Made by a program: the position numbers and the translations under genes. The notes under the pieces are model-generated. The model ran no database searches. It was not told the DNA's origin and was given only the letters and a program-made list of their open reading frames with translations. From positions 23,950,001 through 24,014,000 of the forward strand of contig OX467086.1 of assembly GCA_950106755.1 (NCBI GenBank): a stretch of DNA of 64,000 nt. The letters run 5' to 3'. Positions 12,097 to 22,577 of the stretch are shown piece after piece (the stretch's first letter is position 1; each line of letters opens with the position of its first letter). This DNA comes from Climacium dendroides. Taxonomy: Eukaryota > Streptophyta > Bryopsida > Hypnales > Climaciaceae.

Positions 12097-12940
12097 TTAG
12101 AGAGGGAACCGAAGAATAATTAGCAAGATGAGTCAAACTGGTAAAGAGAAATGAAGAAATTATTTGCTTGTTATTTGAAGTTGATTGGTTGAAGAGTTAT
12201 CGAATTTTGACCATGGATGTAGTTTGAATAAAGAATTTGTTGAATATAAGTGCTCTTTTGTAAATTAAAAAAAAAAAGATAATCACATTGTCGCAATGTG
12301 AAGTATTTTGTTACACAAAAATGTTTATTATCATTATTTTGATTGGGTTTGATTAAGCTCACTTGAAGGAAATAAATAGGGAAAAAAGGGAGGATTTGTG
12401 ATGAGAACCATGGTTTAAATCAACAATGGCAAAACTTCTTAACCTATCTTGGATGTTATGCATCTTGCTACAACTCAAAGGGGTATTAGTGAGTTGATTG
12501 TACAATTGTCATGGATTATCCCACTAGCAATGTCAAGCCACAAGCCCTCCATGCCACTCGACAAGTTCAATAGGGCTCAAATTCAAACTAGTTAAAGTAG
12601 CAAAAGTTTAACCAACCAACCAAGTTTATGGTTGGTGATTGATTTTGCTTTCATGAGGCTTTTATTGCCTCCATTTGAAGAATGTTGGGTTTCATTTTCT
12701 AGAATTTTTGTTTTTGAGAGGTTTTCACATTTGATTTGAATTGGGTTAAGTTGTTCAATAGAAAGAAAAAGTTTTATTTATTTATTTTTTGTTGACTTTT
12801 GAGATTTTGTGGCTATAATAAAGATAGAGATAGAGATATGGAGGTTAAAAGGAATAGTCATTGGATAAATAGGAGCCCAATTGGCAATGGATAATCATCT
12901 TGCCTTTACTAAACTTACAAAACAAATATTACTTGCTTAA

Positions 12941-13428
12941 TCCCTAAGTACAAAGAAATAGAGAATGATTCAAAATACTAAATTCATAAGAATTTAGTTA
13001 TGGAATTGAAAAATGTCAATTCTAGTGGTTGAAAATTGAATTAATTAAAGGACTTCAAAGTTTATTTTAGAGTAAAGAATCCATAATTGCCTGCAAACTA
13101 AAACTCCTCATAACTTTCATCTCATTAATCAAAATGGAATAATTCAAAACTTTCCATGTATATATAAATCTCATGAACCAAATTTCAAATTTTTATTTCT
13201 GAAAAATGATTTTTTATGATATGCCCAAGCTGCCCAAGCTGAAAAACAAAGTACATATCACACAATAACTTTTTAACCATGTAGTCAAAAGTTACAAAAA
13301 AATTTGGGCTTTAAAGCTACTCCTTGTCCACATGTTTTATGAAAATTTCAAAGGAAAATAAAATCTCTACTCACATGTACTTACGCAAAAGTTATATTGC
13401 CCAAAACACAAGGTTGGACTTTTGGGGG
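12941..13428 (+). mobile_element. Internally deleted copy of the ~940-bp TTAA-bounded element
   Basis: The left end is TTAA (12937-12940) then TCCCTAA. The sequence then jumps to the middle of the family seen complete at 58246-59185, and aligns from AGAATGATTCAAAATAC to AACACAAGGTTGG. The right end is GGG then TTAT. It is 488 bp against ~940 bp for the full copy, so about half of the 5' part is missing. Non-coding. Confidence 0.65.
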
Positions 13429-14455
13429 TTATGGGGATGAATAATGCTTCTCCAAATTCAATGAAATCACACAATTCTAGGACCATGAATGCCATGTCCT
13501 AAATAGAACCTTCACCATGCCTTTTTTTCACTTTTTGAGAAAGTGTTAAGATGGCAATTACTCAAATCCAATGAAGCACTAGATTTCTATATTCATTTAT
13601 TTTTTTTGACCAGAAAGCACTTTTCAATTATATTCATGCACTTTCCATCCAAAATTTGTGTCTTCAATTTAGGCACATTTAACCCATAAATGACTAATTA
13701 AGTATCCAAATTTTGAACAACATATGAATGCAAACACATCCCAACTACACCAAAATGTGTTTTTGCATCCATCAATTTTTATGAAGATTCATGTATTAGT
13801 TTTGTACGATATAGATTTTAAAGCCTTTGTTTTGCAAATATTCTATTACTAAATAGGTACAAGTAGGTCTAATTTCAAAATTTAACCTTTCATTTCAAAA
13901 AATGACCCTTCAAAATTGACTTGAATCAAAAAATAAAAGTAAAATCTTCAAAAACCACTACAATTAGAATTTAACATTTTGAACTTCAAGGAACTATAAT
14001 CCTTGTGAAAATTTTAAAAATATTAAATCTACAATTGATTTTAAAAGGAATTTTTAATTTTTGAGTTCAAATTTTATTGAATATTAATATAGGTTTGTAT
14101 ACTAGTTGGTTTATCCAAGTCGATATGATTTGTGAATCATATTTTACAACTATTGCTTAAAAATCATCATTAAATCATTCTCCTAAGTTGTATTTGATAT
14201 TACATCTTATCAAAATTTTAGAAATCTAGAATACCCTTTTTCCTTAAGGGATTAAAATAGAGATGAAAAAAAATTGCAAAAAAAAATAATTTATTTTGAA
14301 ATGATGCAATTTGGCCCCTATGGTACCCCAAAGAAAAGGCTTGCTACTTTTCATGCTCTTTAGCACAAAGATTTTTCAATCCATTGTATAGTCAATTAGC
14401 TCTTTAGAGTCTACTTCTAGGGAATTTTTGGAGCAATTTATTGTTGAAAAGACTT

Positions 14456-14990
14456 GGGGGTGCACTTAGTTCTACTACAACAAACCACATGTGAACAAGT
14501 ATTTTTTAATAATCAAATTTTGAGCATTGTTTACTAATGACTATAGGATTCTACTCCCCAAATTTCAAACTCAAATAAAATATGGAATGATTTCTAGAAG
14601 AGGTTAAAAATGCACTAAAATGACATTTTTTTTAACTCAAATATTTTTAAAGAACACATTTAGATGACCATTGAATCAATATTCAACTCAAAATGAGCTT
14701 TCAATAGAGATTTATTTTTAGGAATTTTTTGTTCATTTTTTAGACAATTTTTTCTTATGTAATATAGAGGTGTGAAAGTTATTTTTTAGTTCTATTGTGT
14801 ATCTTTTGACTTCAAAAATTGGTAACTAATTATTATTAACAAATAAAAATATCAATAATTCAAAATATAAACTTTCAAAGTAGAAAAATATATTCATATT
14901 TTTTAATTTAATTTTATTTAAAATTCAAAATATAATAAGGGGTCCAAAATTTTGTTCGCACGCTAACATAAAAAAAGGGGAGTGCACCCC
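14456..14990. mobile_element. Mutator-like MITE, copy 1 (~535 bp)
   Basis: The ends are GGGGGTGCACT (14456-14466) and AGTGCACCCC (14981-14990), an inverted repeat. The interior aligns closely with 32777-33339, for example GAGCATTGTTTACTAATGAC. This copy has no clean target duplication; TGAAAAGAC before and TGAAAAAAG after the element are a possible decayed 9-bp duplication. Family placement rests on the second copy. Confidence 0.65.
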
Positions 14991-17159
14991 TGGGTGAAAA
15001 AAGAGAGACATTGACTTTTCTATAAGTGGTGATATATTCCCCCTTTTTTTATGGATGAAATCACTAAAATGCTATAAAATACCAAATAGCTTTCTGCCTA
15101 CTTCCTTGCTTTGGTACAAATTAAAAACAACATATTTATATAGATGCTTTCAATAAATGGATGTATAAAAAAACTCCAATTGCTTATATTTTTGATAACC
15201 AAATTTTACAATTGACATGTTTCTTTGGATCATTGTAATGGAGTGTCTTCAATATCATAAAATATCAAATCAAAATCAAAACTCTAGGTAAATTGTTAAA
15301 GAAACATTACAAGAGAATCCTATATACACAATTTTAAAAAATAAAATGAAGTGGGTACCTTGAAAACCACCACTTTTTGCTTCTTTGCCTAGTTACTATT
15401 ATTAAACTGACCAAATTTTCATATTTTCTTGTTGGCACTTGGAAGGGTTTTCCAATGCACCAAAAAATATGACATTTGGATATTGTATGCAAAAGTTGTG
15501 AAGGAACAAAGTTTGGTTCTAAAATAGTTTCTTCCACATATGAGGTACATAGTTGATTTTGGAGATGTACTCCAAATACAATGTAAAGATGGCGGTTTGG
15601 GTCAATGGCAACTTTAGTATCAACTCAAAACTCTTCAAAGATGGGGAATTTCATTAAAATGACGATATTCCATGTGCCATTTTCACATTGTGCCATTCCT
15701 ACAGTTTAGATCGGGTATTCTGAAATCTATTAGTGTAATAAATTTTAGACCTCTTGGTTTGAACTGTGGGATGCCAAAGTTATAGAATATTTGCCATTTC
15801 AATGAAATTTTCCATAAAGAAAAAATACTACATGTAGTGGTTTACATTTATTTTTGAATAAATTTTGTATATGCAAAATACTACACTTTGAACATTTTTT
15901 TTGTAATGTAATGTTTTATTTTTCAAATCTATTATTTTAAAAATCAACCTTCTAATTGTATTTGAGATAAAATGTTTATGTAATCACTTTTTAAACCCTT
16001 CTTTTTTTAATTTATCCTAAGTACTTAAATTGTAGAAAAAGGTTATCTTTGTATTTGTCAAAAATGAAATGAATTATATAAGAGATTCATGGGAGGAAAA
16101 AATGGTATACTAATAGTTAGAAGAAACTATGCCTTTTATTTTGAATGTTAGAGATATTATTAAGAAGTTATTGGTTATTTATATCCCTTAAATAAAGTTG
16201 GAATATGATTTTAAGGCCTTTGAATTTATGCAAGGGTTCAAACTAATTCAATGTTTGTCTTATTCATATTTTATTGGTATTGTAAGACAAATTTGTAAGG
16301 TATGATTCACAAACAACCTATTTTCTATTGACATTCAATACCCAAAGTACTTAACAATTTCTTTCATACTCATTTTGACTAAAATTTCTTGCCAAACTTA
16401 ACAAATCTTTAAAAATTATATTTCCTTGAAACTTTGGAAAATCTTATTTTTAAGCATGCTTTTTTTCCAAATATTGATGTGAATGGCCCATGAGACCCTA
16501 GGTATTTGTTAACTTCCCAAATGAAATTTTTATTTTAGTTTTGGCATTTGAATTTGACTATCCCTTCAAAAACACTAGCCACTACATTTGGGGCATACTC
16601 TTTATTTTTAATAAGTTGTGAATTTGGCATTGATTTCATGCCATCCTCAAAAACACTAAGTGTTAAAGCATTCTTCTTTCGCAATGAGATTCAATTCATT
16701 TGGACTTACAATTCATGTGATACACATTAAAATATAGAAAGGAAGATTTAATCTATTGTTTGCTCATATATGAATACTAGCAACTTCAAATTGTAATGAA
16801 ATGTTGTGCAATTCATCTTATATATGACCATATGATGATATATATGATATATATTATATATGAAGAAAATATATTTTTTGGTATGTATGTTTGAGTATAG
16901 AAAACTAATACAATTTAAACAAGTAGGGACATTTAAGGATTAACATTCCTTCTAAAGCCTTCTAAATAGTATTAGGGTAAGGTAGAACAAGCCAATGTTG
17001 TCAGTCATCCAATTCTAACATCTACGAGTTCCTCCCATTTGCATTAGTCATGCAATTCTGACATCTACTAGCACTTCTTATTTACGCAAGTCATCCACCC
17101 ATTTCCTAGAGTGTGAAACTTATTTTCTTAAGGCAATGATACTTGTTACTACAAGTAGT

Positions 17160-18040
17160 ATTTTAGACAATAAAAAAGCTTTTAGGTGGTTAAATTTGTG
17201 CTTTCAAAATACTCACCAACCAAGATTAGGGATTGGATAGTATAAGGTTAATTAAGACGTGCTTAATTAAATGTTGGTTTATAAGACCTTAGTTGTTAAA
17301 CCAAATGTTTGTCAAAACAAATTGTTGCTTAAGACCTGCTGTAGGGAGGATAGACAACAAACTATTTGTGAAGAGTTTATTGATATTTGGTGCAAAAATT
17401 ATATGTTTTGCTTGAGTAGTTTCTACCAACCTAGATGACATTTAACTCTTAGCCTTCTCCTAGGCTAAATTGTCCAAGAGAATTGAACTAATTGTTTCCC
17501 TCCATTCCTTTTAACCGATATCATTTTTCCTAAAAAACAAATTGTTGCTTAAGATAATAAAAGAAGAACCTTTAGGATGCTAAACTTGTACTTTCAAAAC
17601 ACTCATCAAATAAGATTAGGGTGGCAGGTCACTAATCTTGAACCTTTTTCAAATGATCATGACCTCCACCTACCAATGGTTTAAAATCCACGAAACATGT
17701 TTGAAAATTTTGGTATGAACAAAACCCATTTTATTACTTAACACAATTGAAAAAAGCTCCCCAAAACTAGAGCTAAAAATGCATTCTTTTTTCTTTTTTT
17801 TTCTTTTTAATTTCTCCATTTTCAAATTTATGGGAGACTTGTCATATTCAGAATGTTTCTGTGGTGTGCTTTGTTTTTCATTATCTTGTACATTTTTTTT
17901 TATCGTTTAAATATAGGCACGATGGGCAAACAAGGAGCATGGACTTGGAATGGAAGAAAAGGGAAACCTGCATTATCAATTTTACTAATCTTGAATTTTT
18001 TTTAATGATCATAACCTCCACCTACCAAAGGTTTTGGATT
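17160..18040. repeat. Diverged direct repeats
   Basis: The block at 17180-17219 (CTTTCAAAATACTCACCAA) recurs at 17571-17610. The block at 17632-17685 (ATGACCTCCACCTACCAA) recurs at 17985-18035. AAAACAAATTGTTGCTTAAGA occurs at ~17313 and ~17535. The units are interleaved and diverged, so they look like an old local duplication. No gene is associated. Confidence 0.5.
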
Positions 18041-19039
18041 TTTGCACAAAACATATTTGAAAATTCTCGACTCTTATTGGATTAATATGATTCCACTTGT
18101 ATTGGAAGCAAAATACAAGCAACAATAAGCACATTGGACAAAATACCCTTAGGTAAGCACATTGAACAAGGTACCCATAGGCTATTCTACCTTAATTCCT
18201 AGTACATCTTGAGACCACTCATGGAGCATGAATCTCATCTAAATTCATTTGAAATGAACTTTGCATTTCAGCCCGTCCAAACAGTGGCAGAGGATGACAA
18301 TAAAAAAGAAACAATGGAGATAGAGTTCCAGCAAATGTGTGGCAAATAGGTAAAATGAACCACGACAAAGGCGGTTAGAAATTCATGACAACTCATTCAC
18401 CAAACTCAAGTACCCGGTGATCTCTCCCCTCAATAACTACAAGACCACAGAAACCTAAAGCCCAACCACTATCAATCTGTTCAAACTTCAAGACGTATAT
18501 CAAATCAATAACAAGTCCACAGACATTCCCAACTTACACTACAGTATACAGGAGCCAAAACCAAAACCTGCAACCCAACTGTCCCTCAAACAAAATTGAA
18601 TGAATACGCATGTCAAAGTCCACAAGTCGAAGACGTAACAGGAAAGCACCACTGCAATGCACTCTAACCACCACAGCGTCCTGCGGACGCAGCTTACAAG
18701 ACAATGCAACCGCAGCCTTTGCTTCATAACCACCTCTCAGTAGAAATATTACTTTCTCCACAGTTATCTTCAATATACAATCCAAATACGGACAGAAACA
18801 TTACCCACCACCATCCAGTCCGAGATATCGTCCTCAAAGTCAGGGTAGCTTCCCACTCGACTAACAGCTTCACCAGGCTCTCATATTCCATGAATAAACA
18901 GTGGGACCTTGGTCCAAAAAATCAGAGATCCATCGCTTCCTACCAGTCCTCAGTCAACAGTGTTCTTGACCACGTCAACGTGCCTCTTGGTCCCCTCTAA
19001 GTCTACGCATTCTCTTCTCCCCAATCTTCTACGTCCTAA

Positions 19040-20888
19040 CTAAGACCTCAGAGTCTTCGAAATCACGCCTTTCTGATCTTCCGTAAGCGAAGATGGGAAA
19101 ACCACCTCGAACGTCACGAACAGGTTGCCCTTCTTCGTGCTCTCGAACAAAGGCATGCCCTCGCCGACAAACTTCCTCACTTCCTTGGGTTTCGTCACCA
19201 GGCTGCTCCCCACGGCCACCTTGTGACCGTCCAGATGGTCGATGTCCTTCTGGAAACCCACGAGTGCGTCTAAAAGCGTGATCGTCACGGTGGTGTGCAG
19301 GTCGTTGCCCTCTCTCCGGAAGCGGCTGTGAGGTTTCGTGCGAACCACGATCTTCAGATCTCCGGGCTCGCCATCGATGATGGGCTCGCCGTCTTCGTAG
19401 AAAACGATCTCCTGACCATCGCGCATGCCCTTCTCGATGTCCACCGTGATCGATTGACCCACGCGCTCGAACTTCACGTTCGGACACTCCTGGCACACCT
19501 GCTCCGTGTACTGCTGGTACATCCCGGGCCCGATCTGGCGGTGCACCACCTTGTTCTTGCAATTGCACTTGCGCTTCCCGGACGCCGGCTTCACCACGTT
19601 CTTATCCCTCCATATCTGCAAGCACCAACGTTCCAATACCCGTCAGACTTGCCAAACACGAGCAACATCAACCGGGAAACATCCCGGTGCACCCACCTGC
19701 TGCAAACGAGCCAAAGTCTACGCGCCTCACAGCTCTCACCAATGAATATCCGCTAACCCTAAGCGGTCAGCTCCGACTCCGAGAAACCGCACTTACGTCG
19801 GCCAAGCCCACTCTAGTCATCTCAAAATCCTCCCACGAACTCTTGAATGCATGCAAAGCACGAATTCGGCCTGGAGTCTCACAAGAGCAACACTTTCACG
19901 GGGCACTAGAATCCAAAAGAAACCCTTGCCCTAATTATGCTAGCAAAGCTGAACTCCTTCATGCCTGCCCTACAATGACGCCAGTTTCACTCATGTGTTC
20001 CCAACACGTCGAGGGCCGTTCATACTCACGCCGAAAACCCCCGACTCCTTCACTAAAATCTCAAGCCTTACAAGGCAGCAACAGAAACCAAGAATTGCGC
20101 CAAAACTGGCATTGTGCCCATCACAGGGTCGTTCACACAAGGAAATGTGGAGGACAAATTTGACTCAGACCCCTCAGCCAGCACAGACCAAGCACATGAA
20201 ACACGGTCCAGGCGAATAAACTGGGAATTCCTTCGAAACATTTCGCGAAGGCGGCCAGACAGCTGCCTGGCAGGATGATCAGTGCTAATCCAGCGCAAGG
20301 AAACACCGCCACCAGTCCATCAAGATTATAACGCCAATATTGCAAAATATATTTCTGCACGCACATGATCCTTGAGAGGACAGAATGGTCGAGTCCCGGA
20401 AATGGACACGAATGCTATCTCACCTGATATGAATTCCCCACGAAAAGATCCTTCAACGTCACGTAGATGTCCACGCTCACGTCGTCGCCCTTCGGCGTCC
20501 GTTCCTCCTCTTCCTCCTCGCGAAACCCTCCCCCGAAGAACTGCGAAAAGATGTCCTGTGTGAACCCACCGCCGCCCCGACCGCCGCCCTGCTGTTGCTG
20601 CTTCAAACCCTCCTCGCCATACTGATCGTAGATCCCCCGCTTCTCCCTGTCCGCCAGAACCTCGTACGCGTTGTTGATCTCCGCGAACTTCTTCGTCGCC
20701 TCCTCGTTCCCGGGGTTCTTGTCGGGGTGGAACTTCAGCGCCATTTTGCGATACGCGCGCTTGATCTGGTCGTCCGTGGCATGCTTCGACACTTGGAGGA
20801 TGTCATAGAAGCTCTTCCCGGCAACCACGATCTCGATTGCCGACGCCGAGAACACAAGCAAGAACACCAACACCTGGCTGATCCGCAT
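19040..20888 (-). CDS. ERdj3B-like ER-lumenal DnaJ co-chaperone, 346 aa, two exons (copy 1)
   Basis: Exon 1 is 20888-20424 (155 codons) and exon 2 is 19615-19040 (191 codons and TAG), with an 808-bp phase-0 intron (gtgaga...ttgcag). The ATG at 20888 begins a signal peptide ([20 protein letters not shown]). The J domain spans ~26-91 with HPD at 54-56. A Gln run and Gly/Phe-rich linker follow (~97-122), then an acidic EEEEEE patch. The substrate-binding region carries a CxC (172, 174) and a CxxC (196, 199), the cysteine pattern of the ERdj3 class rather than four full zinc-finger repeats. No membrane helix follows, so it should be soluble in the ER lumen, delivering unfolded clients to BiP; in Arabidopsis ERdj3B works with SDF2 in folding surface receptors. 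The length matches that family. It is divergent from the eIF2B epsilon gene and has a near-identical copy at 61092-62943, differing at residues 23 (Ala here) and 110 (Thr here). Confidence 0.93.
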
Positions 20889-21006
20889 CGGAACGTCCCG
20901 TCGATCAGCGCCACCCCAACTCCAACCACTCCGCAAGTCTCTATTAGACAACGCAGCTCCACCAAAATTTAGGCCACGCGAGACCGAAGCAGTTCCCTCT
21001 GCAAGC

Positions 21007-21072
21007 TCAATTCACTAAAACACGGTCCACACCAAACCCACACCACCAAAATTCACCGCCAAAACCACTCAT
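21007..21072 (-). promoter_or_regulatory. Leader upstream ORF (21 codons) of ERdj3B-like copy 1
   Basis: On the minus strand, ATG at 21072 opens a 21-codon frame beginning MSGFGGEFWWCGFGVDRV and ending TGA at 21007-21009, about 118 bases before the main ATG. The same ORF, same length and same stop, lies at 60908-60973 before copy 2 and at 22345-22410 before eIF2B epsilon. The context is consistent with a 5' UTR uORF; transcription is inferred. Confidence 0.6.
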
Positions 21073-21095
21073 AGCAGCCGGGCAAGTCCCGGACG

Positions 21096-22318
21096 TATGT
21101 ACGAGGAATTCCGGAACGATAACCTCCACCACAAGGATGCGCGGAGCGTGCGTCAAACCTCCAGAGTGGCGTCGCAAAGAACACTCCACAATGAATGCAG
21201 TGACCTCCTGAGTGTGATCGCGATGGCACTCAGACTAAAATTGGCGGACCGCAAGGAAGGGAGACAGGTCCAGGAAAACAGAATTAGGGTTCCTGGGTTT
21301 CAGTTGGAGCAGCAATTGCATCAGCGGAACCGAATGGACTAGAGAGGCGAAGTTCTCTCGGTTCCCGTGGTTGGTTCCCATGGTTCCCGCGCTGACGGTC
21401 AAGACTGGGAGGTACTTTTTTCCTTCGACGTAATCGAGGCTTCACTTGCTAATGAGAATATGACACGTGTCAGACACGCTGTAATAGCATCGAGGTGGCA
21501 AGTGCACAGTCAGCAATAAGTGTCACCTTCCAGAAAATCCTGCACCGTTGATCTGAAATTGAATAAAGTTGAAACCCATCCTTCTGCCGTCGATTAAAGA
21601 AAGAAATTCGCTCATGTTATAAACCCTCCGCCGTCGATCAGCTCAAAATAGCTGGATATCCTCCCTGTCACCATCGATCTTCAGAATGATCGACACCGTT
21701 GATAAGCGGCGCTGAATCTCGGCCGTTGAGAGAGATTGTGGACGCACATTAGGGTTCAAAGCTCATCTGTGTAATTTTCGCGCGAGATGTTCCCTCTGTG
21801 TTTGCACGATAAATTTTCCTGTGTAGGTTATGGAGGTTGAGGGATAATGAGGTCAACCTCGCTGTTTCGCTCTATGTTGTCTCGTTAAGCAGGGAGCACG
21901 CAGCTTCGTCCATTTGCTTGCTTTGCGACGAAGCTTGCTAGGGTTATTTTAGGTTGCAAGTCTTGACAAATCTTGGAGTAAGCTTGCTTAGAGTGCTTCT
22001 TAGAATGGAGGTGATCTCGATCGTCAAACAATTGTAGACTCCGGTACATTAGGTTTAGAAAAAGCTTTTGTCTCAGCAGTCTGTGCAGGAGTGCGGTGAT
22101 TACCTTGAAGCTAGGCATCCACAATGGCTTAGGGTTTTCTATGCAATAGATTCCGGCAGCTAAAACGATGTGGAAAAGATATAGTCAAAAGGCAAGAGCA
22201 CTAGGAGTGAATGACCGTTGTAGTGAATTGCATTCTGAAGTGAATTGCACCTGAAGTTCGACCCCGACAAGTACCCCGAAGTTCCACCCTGCATTCATTT
22301 TTTGGGAGTTCTTCGTGC
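21096..22318. promoter_or_regulatory. Divergent promoter region between ERdj3B-like and eIF2B epsilon genes
   Basis: This 1.2-kb interval separates the two shared leaders of a head-to-head gene pair, so it should hold both promoters. It contains the palindrome GACACGTGTC (21462-21471), a G-box/ACGT core bound by bZIP factors. Read on the minus strand this is CGTGT-N9-ATTAG, the position of the ERSE-like site in the paralogue promoter at 60562-60580. No clear TATA box is assigned. Confidence 0.5.
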
Positions 22319-22344
22319 ACAGGTCCAGGACTTGCCCGGCTTTT

Positions 22345-22410
22345 ATGAGTGGTTTTGGCGGTGAATTTTGGTGTTGCGGGTTTGGTGCGGACCGTGTTTT
22401 GGTGAATTGA
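22345..22410 (+). promoter_or_regulatory. Leader upstream ORF (21 codons) of the eIF2B epsilon gene
   Basis: ATG 22345 to TGA 22408-22410 encodes a peptide starting MSGFGGEFWCCGFGADRV, 167 bases before the main ATG. Four of 66 bases differ from the copy before the ERdj3B-like gene (two silent, Trp to Cys and Val to Ala). The flanking ~100-bp leader (about 22319-22415) is also shared. If transcribed, it would place this translation factor under the same uORF control as the chaperone genes. Confidence 0.55.
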
Positions 22411-22577
22411 GCTCGAGGTCGGTCCCTCAAATTTTTGTAATTGGATTTTGGGATGCAGTTGATCAGAGGTTTCGGTTTGAGCTTGGAATCTTGTGTTTGA
22501 ATTGACCTGTGGTGAATGGGAATTTGAGGAGGGATGTCGGTTGGGGTTGCAGAGTACTGCAGGTTTGGTGGGCAACC

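Larger units (their letters stand above)
12101..18714. other. AT-rich gene-free region
   Basis: No coding exon is visible over 6.6 kb. It is made of AT-rich DNA with recognisable repeat elements at 12941-13428 and 14456-14990 and a set of diverged direct repeats at 17160-18040. The last ~450 bases (from about 18270) are less AT-rich and approach the 3' side of the ERdj3B-like gene. A short frame at 18270-18348 cannot be assigned. Confidence 0.6.
18715..21515. repeat. Left arm of a large inverted duplication holding the ERdj3B-like gene
   Basis: The reverse complement aligns with about 60505-63245 across the promoter, leader, exon 1, 0.8-kb intron, exon 2 and 3' UTR. Exons are nearly identical, the intron is highly similar, and the promoter and 3' UTR are diverged but alignable. 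In the 3' UTR this copy carries ~19 extra bases near 18960 between two GTTGAC motifs (reading the minus strand). Both arm ends fade gradually, so the limits are approximate. The arms are separated by about 39 kb. Confidence 0.8.

Noticed and set aside
19029..19756. Long frames on both strands overlapping exon 2 of the ERdj3B-like gene (and the matching ones at 62227-62954)
   Set aside because: They are out-of-frame or antisense readings of GC-rich coding sequence. The true frame is fixed by the J-protein homology.
20415..20951. Upstream start for the ERdj3B-like protein adding 21 residues before MRISQ
   Set aside because: The added stretch opens with TTG, not ATG, and would bury the signal peptide. 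The same applies at 61044 for copy 2, at 9009 for the transporter and at 22509 (GTG) for eIF2B epsilon.
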